Assembly (NCBI GenBank): GCA_029287915.1
Contig: JARFQE010000030.1
Location: 1 to 64,000, forward strand
DNA: 64,000 nucleotides
Source of the DNA: Arenicellales bacterium
GTDB taxonomy: Bacteria; Pseudomonadota; Gammaproteobacteria; BMS3Bbin11
Reading direction: 5' to 3'
Shown: piece after piece, positions 31,936-40,381 of the stretch
Numbering within the stretch: the stretch's first letter is position 1
Layout of the letters: every line of letters begins with the position of its first letter
The notes under the pieces: generated by a model
What the model was told of the DNA's origin: nothing
Databases searched by the model: none
The model's input: the letters and a program-made list of their open reading frames with translations, nothing else
Translations under genes and position numbers: made by a program

Positions 31936-32239
31936 AAATGGGCCGGGTGAGTTTACATTATGAATATCGTAAATCCTGCTCATACGAAGAAACTCATGGT
32001 GCTGTGACTATTAGTAGATTTATTGCTGGTCTGATATCAAGTGCACACCATTGGTATGAGGCCACTGCATACAAGACGTCATGGCGTGCAAGTTGTTTTC
32101 ATGAGGTTAAAACATTTAGCGGCTAACATATTCCTGGTGTGGGACGATCGAAGTTACTGCGCCTCTTGGCCCATGTCTAAATTTAAATGTTTTTATTGCA
32201 GCATATTAGAATTTGATTTTTAAAAAAGGAGATACACAT
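31936..32239. other. 300-bp stretch without a supported gene
   Basis: Only short frames without ribosome sites. GGCTAACATATTCC (32120) is another left-arm-like attC trace. Confidence 0.4.
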
Positions 32240-32557
32240 ATGGCCCAATACTTTATTTCTTACCTGGGCGGCGATCAGCCATCTAGCCCAGAGGAAGGTA
32301 AGCAACACTTCGCCAAATATAAAGAATGGTTATCTTCGCTGGGCGACTCGGTAGTGAGCCCTGCTAATCCACTTAAGGATACGAGAACAGTAAATTCTGA
32401 CGGGGCTGTTACCACTGGAGGCACAACATCGATGTCTGGTTATACTATAATTAAAGCTAATTCGATGGAGGCGGCACTAGAGATCGCAAAAACTTGCCCG
32501 TTTCTTGAAATTAACGGTTCACTTGAGGTGTCAGAGTTAGTCCAGATGCCAGGCTAA
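32240..32557 (+). CDS. YCII-related domain protein
   Basis: A 105-aa cytoplasmic protein of the YCII family, a ferredoxin-like dimeric fold. Features: MAQYFISYLGGDQPSSPEEGKQHFAKYKEWLSSLGDSVV, followed by MSGYTIIKANSMEAALEIAKTCPFLEINGSLEVSELVQM. The GYTIIKA-S-EAA-EIAK-CP segment is the family core. Some relatives are dehydrochlorinases or sigma-factor-associated proteins; a function here cannot be assigned. Strong ribosome site AAAAAAGGAGA before the ATG. Confidence 0.87.
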   Translation: MAQYFISYLGGDQPSSPEEGKQHFAKYKEWLSSLGDSVVSPANPLKDTRTVNSDGAVTTGGTTSMSGYTIIKANSMEAALEIAKTCPFLEINGSLEVSELVQMPG

Positions 32558-32561
32558 ATAT

Positions 32562-32628
32562 AAACATGACAATCGCCTCAACCTACTGCGTCAACAGTAC
32601 CGCTTGTGCCTTGCACCTGTTACCCGGT
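32562..32628 (+). other. Mutated attC site after the YCII gene
   Basis: AACATGACAATCGCCTC is nearly the left arm of the site at 2313 (ACATAACAATCGCCTC) with A-to-G in the AAC triplet. The right side is CACCTGTTACCC. Confidence 0.45.
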
Positions 32629-32663
32629 GATGTAAAGTATTATACGTTTACAGTGATAGTGCA

Positions 32664-33362
32664 ATGATGAAAGTTGTTTTGTTACCAGGGTTGGACGGGA
32701 CAGGGATATTATTTAAACCTTTAACTGATATTCTGTCAAAAGACATAGATATCAAGGTAATCTCGTATCCCACTGTTTATAAAGTGAGTTACCGGGGCTT
32801 AGTGGAATTTGTTATGAAGCAACTTCCCAACGAAGATTTTATCCTGGTTGCAGAATCTTTTTCTGGGCCTATTGCATATGAAATAGCATTACGTAAACCA
32901 AAGACCATTAAATCAGTAATATTTACAGCAAGCTTTCTCGAAAATCCACGGCGTCAAGTCCTCAATTTGACCAGGTTTCTTCCGATGAAACTTATTTTCG
33001 CACTGCCAATGCCGAATTTTGTTGTAAAATATTTCTTTCTGGGTTCATCTGCAGACGAACAACTAATTAACTTATTCAGGCAGTCTGTTAGAAAAGTATC
33101 GCCAAGTGTACTGTCGTACCGGCTAAAAGCAATAGGGAAACTTTCCGTAATTCAGAAATCTTGTGATGTAAATGCAATATATATACAGGCGAGCAATGAT
33201 AAGCTGGTTCCAGATTCAAGCGTGGAGATATTTAAGAAAATGTGTAAAAACCTGAATATATTTCGAGTACAAGGCACACATTGTATTCTTCAAACAAACC
33301 CATTGGCTTGTGCGGAGATAATAACTGATGAAGTGGGCCTTATAACAAACCAGTCAAGCTGA
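32664..33362 (+). CDS. Alpha/beta hydrolase
   Basis: A 232-aa soluble hydrolase. The N-terminal strand MKVVLLPGLDGTGILFKPL carries the oxyanion loop. The nucleophile elbow is AESFSGP with Ser65; the first glycine of GxSxG is replaced by Ala/Glu. The acid is likely Asp in QASNDKLVPDSS and the base His in VQGTHCILQTNP. A cap region (about 95-165) is hydrophobic and basic. Probable esterase or thioesterase of a small lipid-like substrate. Two ATGs (32664, 32667) are possible, without a clear ribosome site. Confidence 0.78.
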   Translation: MMKVVLLPGLDGTGILFKPLTDILSKDIDIKVISYPTVYKVSYRGLVEFVMKQLPNEDFILVAESFSGPIAYEIALRKPKTIKSVIFTASFLENPRRQVLNLTRFLPMKLIFALPMPNFVVKYFFLGSSADEQLINLFRQSVRKVSPSVLSYRLKAIGKLSVIQKSCDVNAIYIQASNDKLVPDSSVEIFKKMCKNLNIFRVQGTHCILQTNPLACAEIITDEVGLITNQSS

Positions 33363-33396
33363 CCGGAAATTGTCACTTCGCTACCAGTTACTGCAC
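33338..33396 (+). other. attC-like site after the hydrolase
   Basis: CCTTATAACAAACCAG and CTACCAGTTACTGC; arms pair through CCAG-type bases only partly. Confidence 0.4.
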
Positions 33397-33779
33397 GCTT
33401 TTGTCTGCAATGAAAGCGGCTAAGAACTTTGAATACATTCTACAAGCTAACGCTCGCCGCGGACTGCACTGCTCAAATGAGCCAGCTGGGCTCTATGTGT
33501 ATATTGGATGCAATTAAGCTTCACTGTATTTATGCCCGGTACGGCGGTCTTTTGCCATAAATACTAGTTAAATGGAGTTCCCCTTGATCCAGGTTGACGA
33601 TGATTTAGTTGAGGGTTCTCTGTATTCATTTACAACTTCTGGGATGATATTTGCTTTTGCCTTTGGTGTAGTAGTACGATTTTTAAACATACTAAACTGA
33701 GAAACTTCAGATTGACACAGTACCAAATCGTCACCTTGAAAGTTTGTCATTTTGGTAGGTCAATATATAGGAGTCGACA
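33397..33779. other. 380-bp gap without a supported gene
   Basis: Contains AAGCTAACGCTCGCCGCGG (33451), another left-arm-like attC trace, and a 60-codon minus-strand frame at 33568-33750 that lacks a ribosome site and recognisable homology. Confidence 0.4.
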
Positions 33780-34259
33780 ATGTGTTTACAGTATTTTCGA
33801 TTGTATAAGCCACTCATTTTAATACTTTTTGTCCTCCTGCTAACTTCCTGTACAGCAGGTGATCCTCAATTCACGCAAGATAATCCAGCTGGATTCTGGT
33901 ACGGTCTCTGGCATGGAATGATTGCGGTTATTAGTTTAATAATCCATATATTCAATGAAAATGTCAGTGTATATGAATTAAACAATACAGGTGGCTGGTA
34001 CGATTTTGGTTTCTTATTAGGCGTAATATCTATCTGGAGCGGCAGTTCTCACGTAACTTGTAAATCTGCTGCGGAAAAAAAACGTCAACAGGAATGGGAT
34101 GAGATTGGCGATAAAGTTGAAATAAAAGTAATGCATAAATTAAAAGAATGGGCTGATGACGAAGAAAGCACTGACACTGGCAAAGACTGGGACGAGATTT
34201 GCGAAAAAGTAGAGAAAAAACTGAAGCGTAAAATTCGTGAGTGGGCAGAGAAAGACTAA
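33780..34259 (+). CDS. Putative lipoprotein with membrane helix and charged tail
   Basis: A 159-aa protein. Residues 1-24 form a lipoprotein signal with lipobox LLTSC (lipidated Cys near residue 24). Two conserved-looking blocks follow, NPAGFWYGLWHGMIAVISLIIHIF and NTGGWYDFGFLLGVISIWSGSS, both largely hydrophobic. This pattern is common in uncharacterised small bacterial membrane proteins. The C-terminal third is a strongly charged helix (KKRQQEWDEIGDKVEIKVMHKLKEW) whose WDEI-x-(D/E)-K-V-E unit is repeated (WDEIGDKVE, WDEICEKVE). AGGAG lies before the ATG. Function unknown. Confidence 0.7.
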   Translation: MCLQYFRLYKPLILILFVLLLTSCTAGDPQFTQDNPAGFWYGLWHGMIAVISLIIHIFNENVSVYELNNTGGWYDFGFLLGVISIWSGSSHVTCKSAAEKKRQQEWDEIGDKVEIKVMHKLKEWADDEESTDTGKDWDEICEKVEKKLKRKIREWAEKD

Positions 34260-34349
34260 ACCTGATGCAGGGAGATAATAGTAGCCAGTAGACAAAAGAT
34301 GATAAAAACTGGTCTGGCTGTGCTGGTATTGAGCGATTTCGTCAATAAA

Positions 34350-34432
34350 CTGTATAACAATCAATCTGGCCTGGATTAACAAACAGTTCTACGACCAGTA
34401 TAATATTAGCTGGTTAACTTCACGTTAGTGAG
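34350..34432 (+). other. attC site of the lipoprotein cassette, last clear site
   Basis: TGTATAACAATCAATCTGG and CCAGTATAATATTAGCTGG...CTTCACGTTAGTG. AAC and GTT are intact and CTGG/CCAG pair. Confidence 0.6.
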
Positions 34433-34591
34433 TCGCTTTGGTAACTTTACTCTGTCAATTGTAATACCGATAATAAAAGCGACTATTACATGAACATAGT
34501 CATGGCATGATGGTAATTACAATCAGCTGCATTCATGCTAATAATGCATATCGTTTAAATCAATATTTGCTATCAACCAGAATATGCTGAA
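34433..34591. other. Leader of the GGDEF gene
   Basis: AT-rich sequence after the last clear attC; no gene. I see no convincing promoter. Confidence 0.3.
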
Positions 34592-35569
34592 ATGAACAAA
34601 CCTGAGAAAGCAAAAGACGAGGAGCAGCGCCTCAGAACTCTCAGGGCCCTGAATATTCTGGATACCGGCCCAGAAGAACGTTTTGATCGAATTACTCGTA
34701 TGGCAAAGCGTATCTTCGATGTCCCTATCGCTCTGGTCAGCCTTGTTGATGAAGACCGACAGTGGTTCAAGTCGTGTATCGGTTTCAATGTTAGTCAAAC
34801 ACCAAGAGATATTTCATTTTGTGGCCATGCAATTCTTGGTGATCAGATTTTCATTATTCCTGATGCAACTAAAGATGAACGTTTTGCTGATAATCCAATG
34901 GTTATCAATGAACCCCACATTCGTTTTTACGCCGGTTGCCCACTAATGTTCGTCGACGGCAGTAGAATCGGCACACTTTGTATTATTGACGATAAACCAA
35001 GACACTTTGATAGTGATGATATGCAGGCATTAAAAGATCTTGCGACTACAGCAGAACGTGAACTTGCAGCAGTGCAGTTGGCCACGCAGGATGATCTTAC
35101 CAATACCTATAACAGGAGAGGTTTTGTGTTGCTCGCCAGGCACAGCTTAAATATCTGTATCAGGCAAGGGATCCCGGCATCACTGGCGTTCCTTGACCTG
35201 GATAATTTTAAGGAAATCAATGACAGGTATGGACATGCGGAAGGTGACAAAGTGTTAATGGTATTTGCTGATCAAATCAAGGATGTATGCCGGGACGCCG
35301 ATCTGTTTGCACGTTTAGGCGGAGATGAATTTGCCATTTTGTTTGTCAATATCACTAAGGTTGCTGCAGAAAAAATATTTTCCAGATTCCATCGTGCACT
35401 TGAACACTACAATCAGGAATCAGGAAAAGGATATGATATTTCATTTTCTTATGGCATTGTTGACTTTGAACCTGATAAACATCAATCAATTGAGTCGTTG
35501 CTCGATGATGGCGATGCACAAATGTACAAATGGAAAAAGAAAAGCAAGCTTGCCAGGGATCATGATTAA
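34592..35569 (+). CDS. GAF-GGDEF diguanylate cyclase
   Basis: A 325-aa cytoplasmic signalling enzyme making cyclic di-GMP. The N-terminal GAF domain (about 8-155) has ALNILDTGPEERFDRITRMAKRIFDVPIALVSLVDEDRQWFKS and ISFCGHAI, typical of the common GAF-GGDEF architecture. The GGDEF domain (about 165-320) has DDLTNTYNRRGF, LAFLDLDNFKEINDRYGH and the active motif RLGGDEFAIL. An inhibitory-site RxxD (RDAD) sits five residues before GGDEF. All catalytic features are intact. Start ATG has only a weak ribosome site. The GAF ligand is unknown. Confidence 0.93.
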   Translation: MNKPEKAKDEEQRLRTLRALNILDTGPEERFDRITRMAKRIFDVPIALVSLVDEDRQWFKSCIGFNVSQTPRDISFCGHAILGDQIFIIPDATKDERFADNPMVINEPHIRFYAGCPLMFVDGSRIGTLCIIDDKPRHFDSDDMQALKDLATTAERELAAVQLATQDDLTNTYNRRGFVLLARHSLNICIRQGIPASLAFLDLDNFKEINDRYGHAEGDKVLMVFADQIKDVCRDADLFARLGGDEFAILFVNITKVAAEKIFSRFHRALEHYNQESGKGYDISFSYGIVDFEPDKHQSIESLLDDGDAQMYKWKKKSKLARDHD

Positions 35570-35746
35570 GATTATTCATCTATTTAGTCCGCAAGCTACC
35601 ACCCGAGGAGTTGCTGTCGGACTGGCTGTGTATATCATGAACTGTAATGTTCAATGGGTCATTAATTATGAATAATATTATAAGCATCGGTCAGAATACC
35701 ACTGTATATTGCTATCGTGGCACTGGCACGATACCTGATTCTGGAT

Positions 35747-35860
35747 ATGAAAAATATCGATACCTGGCGTATGCTGGGTGTTGCCGGTGCAGCCCTGATA
35801 CTCGCCATTGCTATCCTGGTAATTCGTTTAGGACACACTCGATATCCCTACAAGAAATAA
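35747..35860 (+). CDS. Possible small single-helix membrane protein
   Basis: 37 codons from ATG 35747: MKNIDTWRM, a hydrophobic helix (LGVAGAALILAIAILVIRL), then basic tail RYPYKK. It looks like a small inner-membrane protein, but only TCTGG precedes the start. About 180 bp from the GGDEF stop; the rest of that gap is featureless. Confidence 0.4.
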   Translation: MKNIDTWRMLGVAGAALILAIAILVIRLGHTRYPYKK

Positions 35861-35890
35861 GGTAAAAACTAATAGAGTCTGTCAGTCTAG

Positions 35891-37006
35891 TCAATATTTA
35901 GACTGTGCGAACAGAGTGTCCAGAAACCGTGTTTCGCCATGTTGGTATACTTCAAAATCAGATTCATCAATTCTGTGTTTATTTAGTGCTTCGGCAAGTT
36001 TGCCAGGGGGTTCATCGAGGGGTTCATCGGTCAGAATAAACGTCCCCCAGTGCATGGCCACTGAATGTCTGGATCTGATATCGAGGTGTATTTTTACTGC
36101 TTCTTCAGGATTGACGTGATGAGATTTCATAAACCATCGTGGCTCATAGGCACCGATGGGTAATAGTGCCAGATCGAATAAACCATATTTGTCACCGATC
36201 TCCTTAAAATGTTTTGCATAACCGGTGTCACCTGCAAAAAAGATTCTATTGTCATTTCCTTCGATAACCCATGAAGCCCATAGGCGCTGATAGGTATCGA
36301 ACAGACCACGCTTGCTCCAGTGTTGGCTAGGTTCAGCGGTGAATGTCACACCATTGATTTTATGACTTTGTGCCCAGTCAAGTTCTACGACTCGTATAGA
36401 ATCAAGATCCAGATCATCAAACCAGGCTTTCATCCCCAGAGGGACAATGAATGTTAAATGTCGCTGTCGATTATGTTTTGACAATGCAATAACCGATGCA
36501 CTATCCAGAGAATCATAGTGGTCATGTGAAATAATGACTACATCTATTTCTGGCAGATCTTTGACTTCTATCCCTGGCGGGACGACTCGTTGCGGGCCGG
36601 CCCAGTTCACTGGTGAGGCGCGCTCAGAAAATTGCGGATCGGTCAATATATTGAGACCGGAAAACTGGATTAGAAATGTCGCATGGCCAATCCAAGTCAG
36701 GGTCTGCATTTCTATGTTGCTTTTAAGGAATTGATGATGAGTTTTGTCAATTTCAAAGCTGTAATCATCTACACCGGCTATATTCTTTGACTGCTTTTGC
36801 CAGCGCCACTGCAAGAAATCCCATAATCCCTTGTCATCCTCATAATATATATTTTTGAAACCTGATTTCGTGTGATGGGCCTTTGTCGGGTCATAGTGCG
36901 AATTGCTCGCACAGGACGCCAGCAAGCTAACTGATATGAGTATAGCGATGCGGAAGCATGAAATATTCAAGCTGATAAGACACCATTCAACATAATTAAA
37001 TCTCAA
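35891..37006 (-). CDS. NAPE-PLD-like metallo-beta-lactamase-fold lipoprotein
   Basis: A 371-aa protein with a lipoprotein signal ending LLASC (Cys near residue 32). It is followed by the N-acyl-phosphatidylethanolamine phospholipase D/UlaG-like MBL domain: TWIGHATFLIQFSGLNILTDPQFSERASPVNWAGPQRVVPPG, ISHDHYDSLD, EPSQHWSKRGLFDTYQRLWASWVIEG, FFAGDTGY and VAMHWGTFILTDEP. These are the recognised NAPE-PLD blocks. The metal motif is normally HxHYDHLD; here the third His is Ser (HDHYDSLD), so the second metal site may be altered. First gene of a short minus-strand patch interrupting the + orientation. Confidence 0.85.
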   Translation of the reverse strand: MRFNYVEWCLISLNISCFRIAILISVSLLASCASNSHYDPTKAHHTKSGFKNIYYEDDKGLWDFLQWRWQKQSKNIAGVDDYSFEIDKTHHQFLKSNIEMQTLTWIGHATFLIQFSGLNILTDPQFSERASPVNWAGPQRVVPPGIEVKDLPEIDVVIISHDHYDSLDSASVIALSKHNRQRHLTFIVPLGMKAWFDDLDLDSIRVVELDWAQSHKINGVTFTAEPSQHWSKRGLFDTYQRLWASWVIEGNDNRIFFAGDTGYAKHFKEIGDKYGLFDLALLPIGAYEPRWFMKSHHVNPEEAVKIHLDIRSRHSVAMHWGTFILTDEPLDEPPGKLAEALNKHRIDESDFEVYQHGETRFLDTLFAQSKY

Positions 37007-37018
37007 GCATAAGGATAA

Positions 37019-37046
37019 GGCCTGTCGTCAATAATCCGGACAGGCC
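37019..37046. other. Inverted repeat upstream of the NAPE-PLD-like gene
   Basis: GGCCTGTC / GACAGGCC, 8-bp stem with 12-nt loop, between the two minus-strand genes. Could terminate the upstream gene's transcript or be an operator. Confidence 0.45.
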
Positions 37047-37150
37047 CGTTAATATCCATTTGAATAACGAAAATGTATTATTGTTTAATTTGTCTAATAA
37101 TTTAAATAACATAGCATGCACCTCTATTAGAGCGGGAAGTCCAGTCTTTG

Positions 37151-37672
37151 TTAAGCACTCACTGCAATGTGCCCGTCAATATCAGCTGTTGCAAAGGTTT
37201 CGAGCTTTTCGAAGAATGTCTTGTGATCGATATAGTGTGCACCATCACAGGAGAATGTCATACCTATCAGACCGTTGACGCAATTGATGGATCCATTACG
37301 CAGATAGATCGTCTGATCGGTCGTGCGCAGGCGTCTGAACTCGTTCAGGATGGCCTGTGTATTATCTGCATCGATTAGCGGCTGCAGATGGTCAATCCTG
37401 CAATCACGAAACTGGTCAAGGAACTCGCGATGCAACACTTCCTCTTTGACGAAAACACGGTATCTGTATGCATCATCTGCAAACCAGCAGGTTAACTGGC
37501 TGGATGAGTAATGCACTTTGACATGGAAAGCACCTTTCTGAGTAAGCAGTGAATAGACAATTCCATGTATACGATCAATATGATTATCGAACAGACTTTC
37601 AACGCGTGACTGCTGAAACAGGAAAGCCCTGACCGACGGGTCGCCTTTTATCTGTAACCATCTATCTGGCAT
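37151..37672 (-). CDS. Hypothetical protein
   Basis: A 173-aa soluble protein; the start is set at 37672 because GAGGAG lies 8 bases upstream, rather than 12 codons earlier. I recognise no family. Sequence features: MPDRWLQIKGDPSVRAFLFQQSRVESLFDNHIDRIHGIVYSLL suggests an amphipathic helical start. Beta-rich segments follow (FHVKVHYSSSQLTCWFADDAYRYRVFV) and a C-terminal ETFATADIDGHIAVSA. It looks intact. It sits upstream of the NAPE-PLD-like gene on the same strand, separated by 145 bp including the GGCCTGTC inverted repeat. Confidence 0.6.
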   Translation of the reverse strand: MPDRWLQIKGDPSVRAFLFQQSRVESLFDNHIDRIHGIVYSLLTQKGAFHVKVHYSSSQLTCWFADDAYRYRVFVKEEVLHREFLDQFRDCRIDHLQPLIDADNTQAILNEFRRLRTTDQTIYLRNGSINCVNGLIGMTFSCDGAHYIDHKTFFEKLETFATADIDGHIAVSA

Positions 37673-37708
37673 TGTGTTGTCTCCTCTATTGTCGTTTTGC
37701 TGAGTCAA

Positions 37709-38624
37709 TGAGCAAGTCTTATAGCTAATAAAATATTGTGTTTAGGTGCTCGATTGCCAATAATCAAAATATCCTCACTTCGCATAAATCAGTCGTTTAT
37801 ATTTCGTCAGGTGAGCTAATGCTGACTCAGAACTGCATCAAGGTAGCTGGCAGATTGTTGAAGACATTCGATCCGCGTGACATTTTTCATTTTCTCGGAC
37901 GACAAAGAGGATGCTGTTTTTATACGCTCTGGCGACTGCCTGCTGTATGATTCCATTTGATTGTTATTAAACATTTTTTCCATCCTTGTCCGCTATAAAG
38001 AGAGTATTTTTTCAATAACCGATTATAAAAAATAATAATAACCTAGTAAAATGCTCTGTTATTATTACATAAATATTTCATATAAATAATAATAATTATT
38101 ATTTTGATTTTTCTCATAGAATATTATCTATGCATAAACACTCTTCAAGTTTACTTGAAGAAAGTTTAGATAATGCATCCTTTTTCCAGCTGGTTTTATG
38201 GCGATGACGGACAAGCAGCTGCCATTACTGGTGCAATAATTGAAAGCAGAAGACAGCTGTAGCTGTGCGTGATTTTATCTTAACTACAGCAGCAGTGATG
38301 AAATCATAGCTGAGCAAAAATATGACTGTGCAATGGGACTGTCAATGTTTATAAGTGCGCTCGATCTTTTAACACTGAAATTGGGCCATCCAGTCCTGAT
38401 ACCCTGTGCCCTGTGGTCGCTGCGAAAGATTTTGCTATGCGGGTGGAAGAGTACGTAGGAAACTACCGGACTGGAGATGTCCGAAAAATATAAGGAAACT
38501 GCGCTGGGCGAGGCCAAGGTCAAGTTTAACAATGTAATTTTTTAGCTTTTAGTAGAAAATATAAATCGTCTGTAGTTACAATCATTTTAATGCAACTTGT
38601 GTACTGAAATAGGAGATTGCCATT
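37709..38624. other. 916-bp gap: AT-rich region with inverted repeats and a gene relic
   Basis: No intact gene. 38023-38103 is very AT-rich, with AATAATAAC (38034-38042) / GTTATTATT (38058-38066) and the palindrome AATAATAATTATTATT near 38087. A perfect CTTCAAG-TTTA-CTTGAAG hairpin lies at 38143-38160. Near the right end, ATG 38477 opens MSEKYKETALG, which resembles the C-terminal M-x-x-KYKETxxGG motif of L-serine dehydratases, then diverges. This may be the last trace of a deleted gene. Confidence 0.45.
38143..38160. repeat. Perfect short inverted repeat
   Basis: CTTCAAG-TTTA-CTTGAAG in a non-coding AT-rich area; possible operator or terminator stem (followed by AAAGTTTAG, no T-tract). Confidence 0.4.
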
Positions 38625-40178
38625 TTGAAAAACCCAATCATTGCAGATAATAAACCTGTCAAGGTTTGTCTTAGTAAAGGGCAGGAATATCATTTTTGCA
38701 CCTGTGGAAAATCAAATAGCCAGCCTTTCTGCGATGGCTCCCATGTAGGTACATCATTCACTCCTAGAGTAATTGTTTCCGATCACGATGAAGAAGCCTA
38801 TTTGTGCGCCTGCAAGCATACGGCTAATGCACCTTTCTGTGACGGTACACACAACCAGTTTAGTGACGATCAAGTTGGCAAAGAAGGCCCTGGTATTAAA
38901 ACAGGACCTACAGAATTACCGGTCGCCGTAGCGACTCTAGAAGAACCGACAGTAACTTTTATCCACCAGCTTGCTCGCGAAGGATTGTCAAAATCTGGAC
39001 ACCACGGCCCAATGACTTCTATGGGCGTTCCACGTCATGAGCTTCCTCATTGGGATGAGCTGCAGATAATGGCAGCTCAAATGGCTACCAAGCCACTGAT
39101 GGAAGACCATGCTGTTGCTACCGAGCTAGTGATTGGACCAGAAGCTAAAAGGCCATTGACATTAAAAATTCCGTTGTTTGTATCTGATATGAGTTTTGGT
39201 GCCTTGTCTGAAGAAGCAAAAATATCTTTAGCCAAAGGCGCGGAACTTGCGGGAACAGGTATTTGTTCAGGTGAAGGCGGAATGCTGCCCGAGGAGCAAC
39301 AGGCAAACAGCCGATATTTTTATGAATTCGCCAGTGCCGGATTTGGCTACAAAGAAGAGTTATTAGAAAATGTACAGGCCTTCCACTTTAAAGGTGGCCA
39401 AGGTGCAAAAACGGGTACTGGCGGACATCTTCCTGGTAATAAAAACAAAGGTAAAATATCTAAAGTCAGGGGCATACCAGAAGGCCAGCCAGCTATATCT
39501 CCACCCACATTTAAGGATCTTTCCTCTGTCTCAGATTTTAAACGTTTTGCAGACCGTGTTAGAGAGATAACTGGCGGCATCCCCATTGGCTTTAAGCTCA
39601 GCGCAAACCATATCGAAAAAGACATTCAATTTGCGCTTGATGCGAGTGCTGATTACATCATATTAGACGGTCGCGGCGGCGGCACCGGTGCTGCCCCCGA
39701 AATGTTCAGGAACCATATCAGTGTGCCTACCATTCCAGCACTAGCACGCGCTCGGCGATACATTGATGATCAGAATGCAAGTGGTCGTGTAACGCTTATA
39801 ATCACCGGTGGTCTGCGTGTCCCTGTTGATTTTGTTAAAGCTATGGCACTTGGTGCCGATGGCATAGCCATTGCAAATAGTGCTATGCAGGCAATTGGCT
39901 GTGTCGCTGCAAGGATATGTAATACGAATAACTGCCCAGCAGGAATTGCAACTCAAAAAGAAGATTTACGACAAAAACTGAATATAGAAAAATCGTCAAT
40001 TCAATTGCATAATTTTTTCAGCGCTTCTGTGGCATTAATGCAAGTGGTGGCTCGCGCATGTGGACATGATGATTTAAAGAAGTTCAATAAGGATGATCTG
40101 GCAACATGGCATCGTGAGATGGCCTTTCTTTCAGGTGTGGCATACGCAGGATCTATGAATTTATCAGGGAATCAATAA
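38625..40178 (+). CDS. CDGSH iron-sulfur / glutamate-synthase-like FMN-domain fusion
   Basis: A 517-aa fusion starting at TTG 38625 about nine bases after AGGAG. The N terminus holds two CDGSH-type 2Fe-2S motifs, C25-T-C27...P-F-C36-D-G-S-H40 and C61-A-C63...P-F-C72-D-G-T-H76. From about residue 150 it is the FMN-binding TIM barrel of the glutamate synthase family: PLFVSDMSFGALSEEAKISLAKGAE, GICSGEGGMLPEE, KGGQGAKTGTGGHLPG, DYIILDGRGGGTGAAPE, ALGADGIAIANSAMQAIGC and CNTNNCPAGIATQ with 3Fe-4S-type cysteines. The glutaminase domain is absent, so it is not a full GltB. Probably an oxidoreductase using ammonia-independent chemistry; substrate unknown. Confidence 0.88.
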   Translation: MKNPIIADNKPVKVCLSKGQEYHFCTCGKSNSQPFCDGSHVGTSFTPRVIVSDHDEEAYLCACKHTANAPFCDGTHNQFSDDQVGKEGPGIKTGPTELPVAVATLEEPTVTFIHQLAREGLSKSGHHGPMTSMGVPRHELPHWDELQIMAAQMATKPLMEDHAVATELVIGPEAKRPLTLKIPLFVSDMSFGALSEEAKISLAKGAELAGTGICSGEGGMLPEEQQANSRYFYEFASAGFGYKEELLENVQAFHFKGGQGAKTGTGGHLPGNKNKGKISKVRGIPEGQPAISPPTFKDLSSVSDFKRFADRVREITGGIPIGFKLSANHIEKDIQFALDASADYIILDGRGGGTGAAPEMFRNHISVPTIPALARARRYIDDQNASGRVTLIITGGLRVPVDFVKAMALGADGIAIANSAMQAIGCVAARICNTNNCPAGIATQKEDLRQKLNIEKSSIQLHNFFSASVALMQVVARACGHDDLKKFNKDDLATWHREMAFLSGVAYAGSMNLSGNQ

Positions 40179-40381
40179 CAAGCAGCTGCAGTGGACGATA
40201 GTTCCTCCACACTCCAATACTGGCGGTCATGATGCTCTTTCTGCAATAAAGGTAATATATGTACTTTTCTTAATATGAATAATTATGAATATTATGTTTC
40301 GAAGAAGTTTTAATGAGTATGAAAAGGATTTACAGTTAACTATTTTCGCTGGCACAGCAACAGGGAACAGGTCTTATAAAC
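40174..40381 (+). other. Gap with a half attC-like sequence
   Basis: ATAACAAGCAGCTGCAGTGGACG overlaps the stop codon of the preceding gene like a left attC arm, but no right arm follows. Nothing else is recognisable. Confidence 0.35.

Larger units (their letters stand above)
23486..34431 (+). mobile_element. Integron-type gene cassette array, part 2
   Basis: All supported genes here are again on the + strand with attC-like separators, but these are more degraded than in part 1, and the start/R'' complementarity test mostly fails. Clear sites remain at 23486, 25706, 29377 and 34352. Several units hold broken genes. I read it as an older continuation of the same array, interrupted by the tct island. 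Confidence 0.55.

Noticed and set aside
31938..32126. 62-codon frame after a degraded attC
   Set aside because: Starts 3 bp after the attC remnant with no ribosome site, and the translation looks random and ends before a second attC trace.
33568..33750. Minus-strand 60-codon frame
   Set aside because: No ribosome site, opposite to cassette polarity, no recognisable motif.
35725..35745. Sigma-54-type promoter (TGGCAC...)
   Set aside because: TGGCACG is present, but the -12 element reads CTGAT instead of TTGCA, and the only downstream frame is a doubtful 37-codon peptide.
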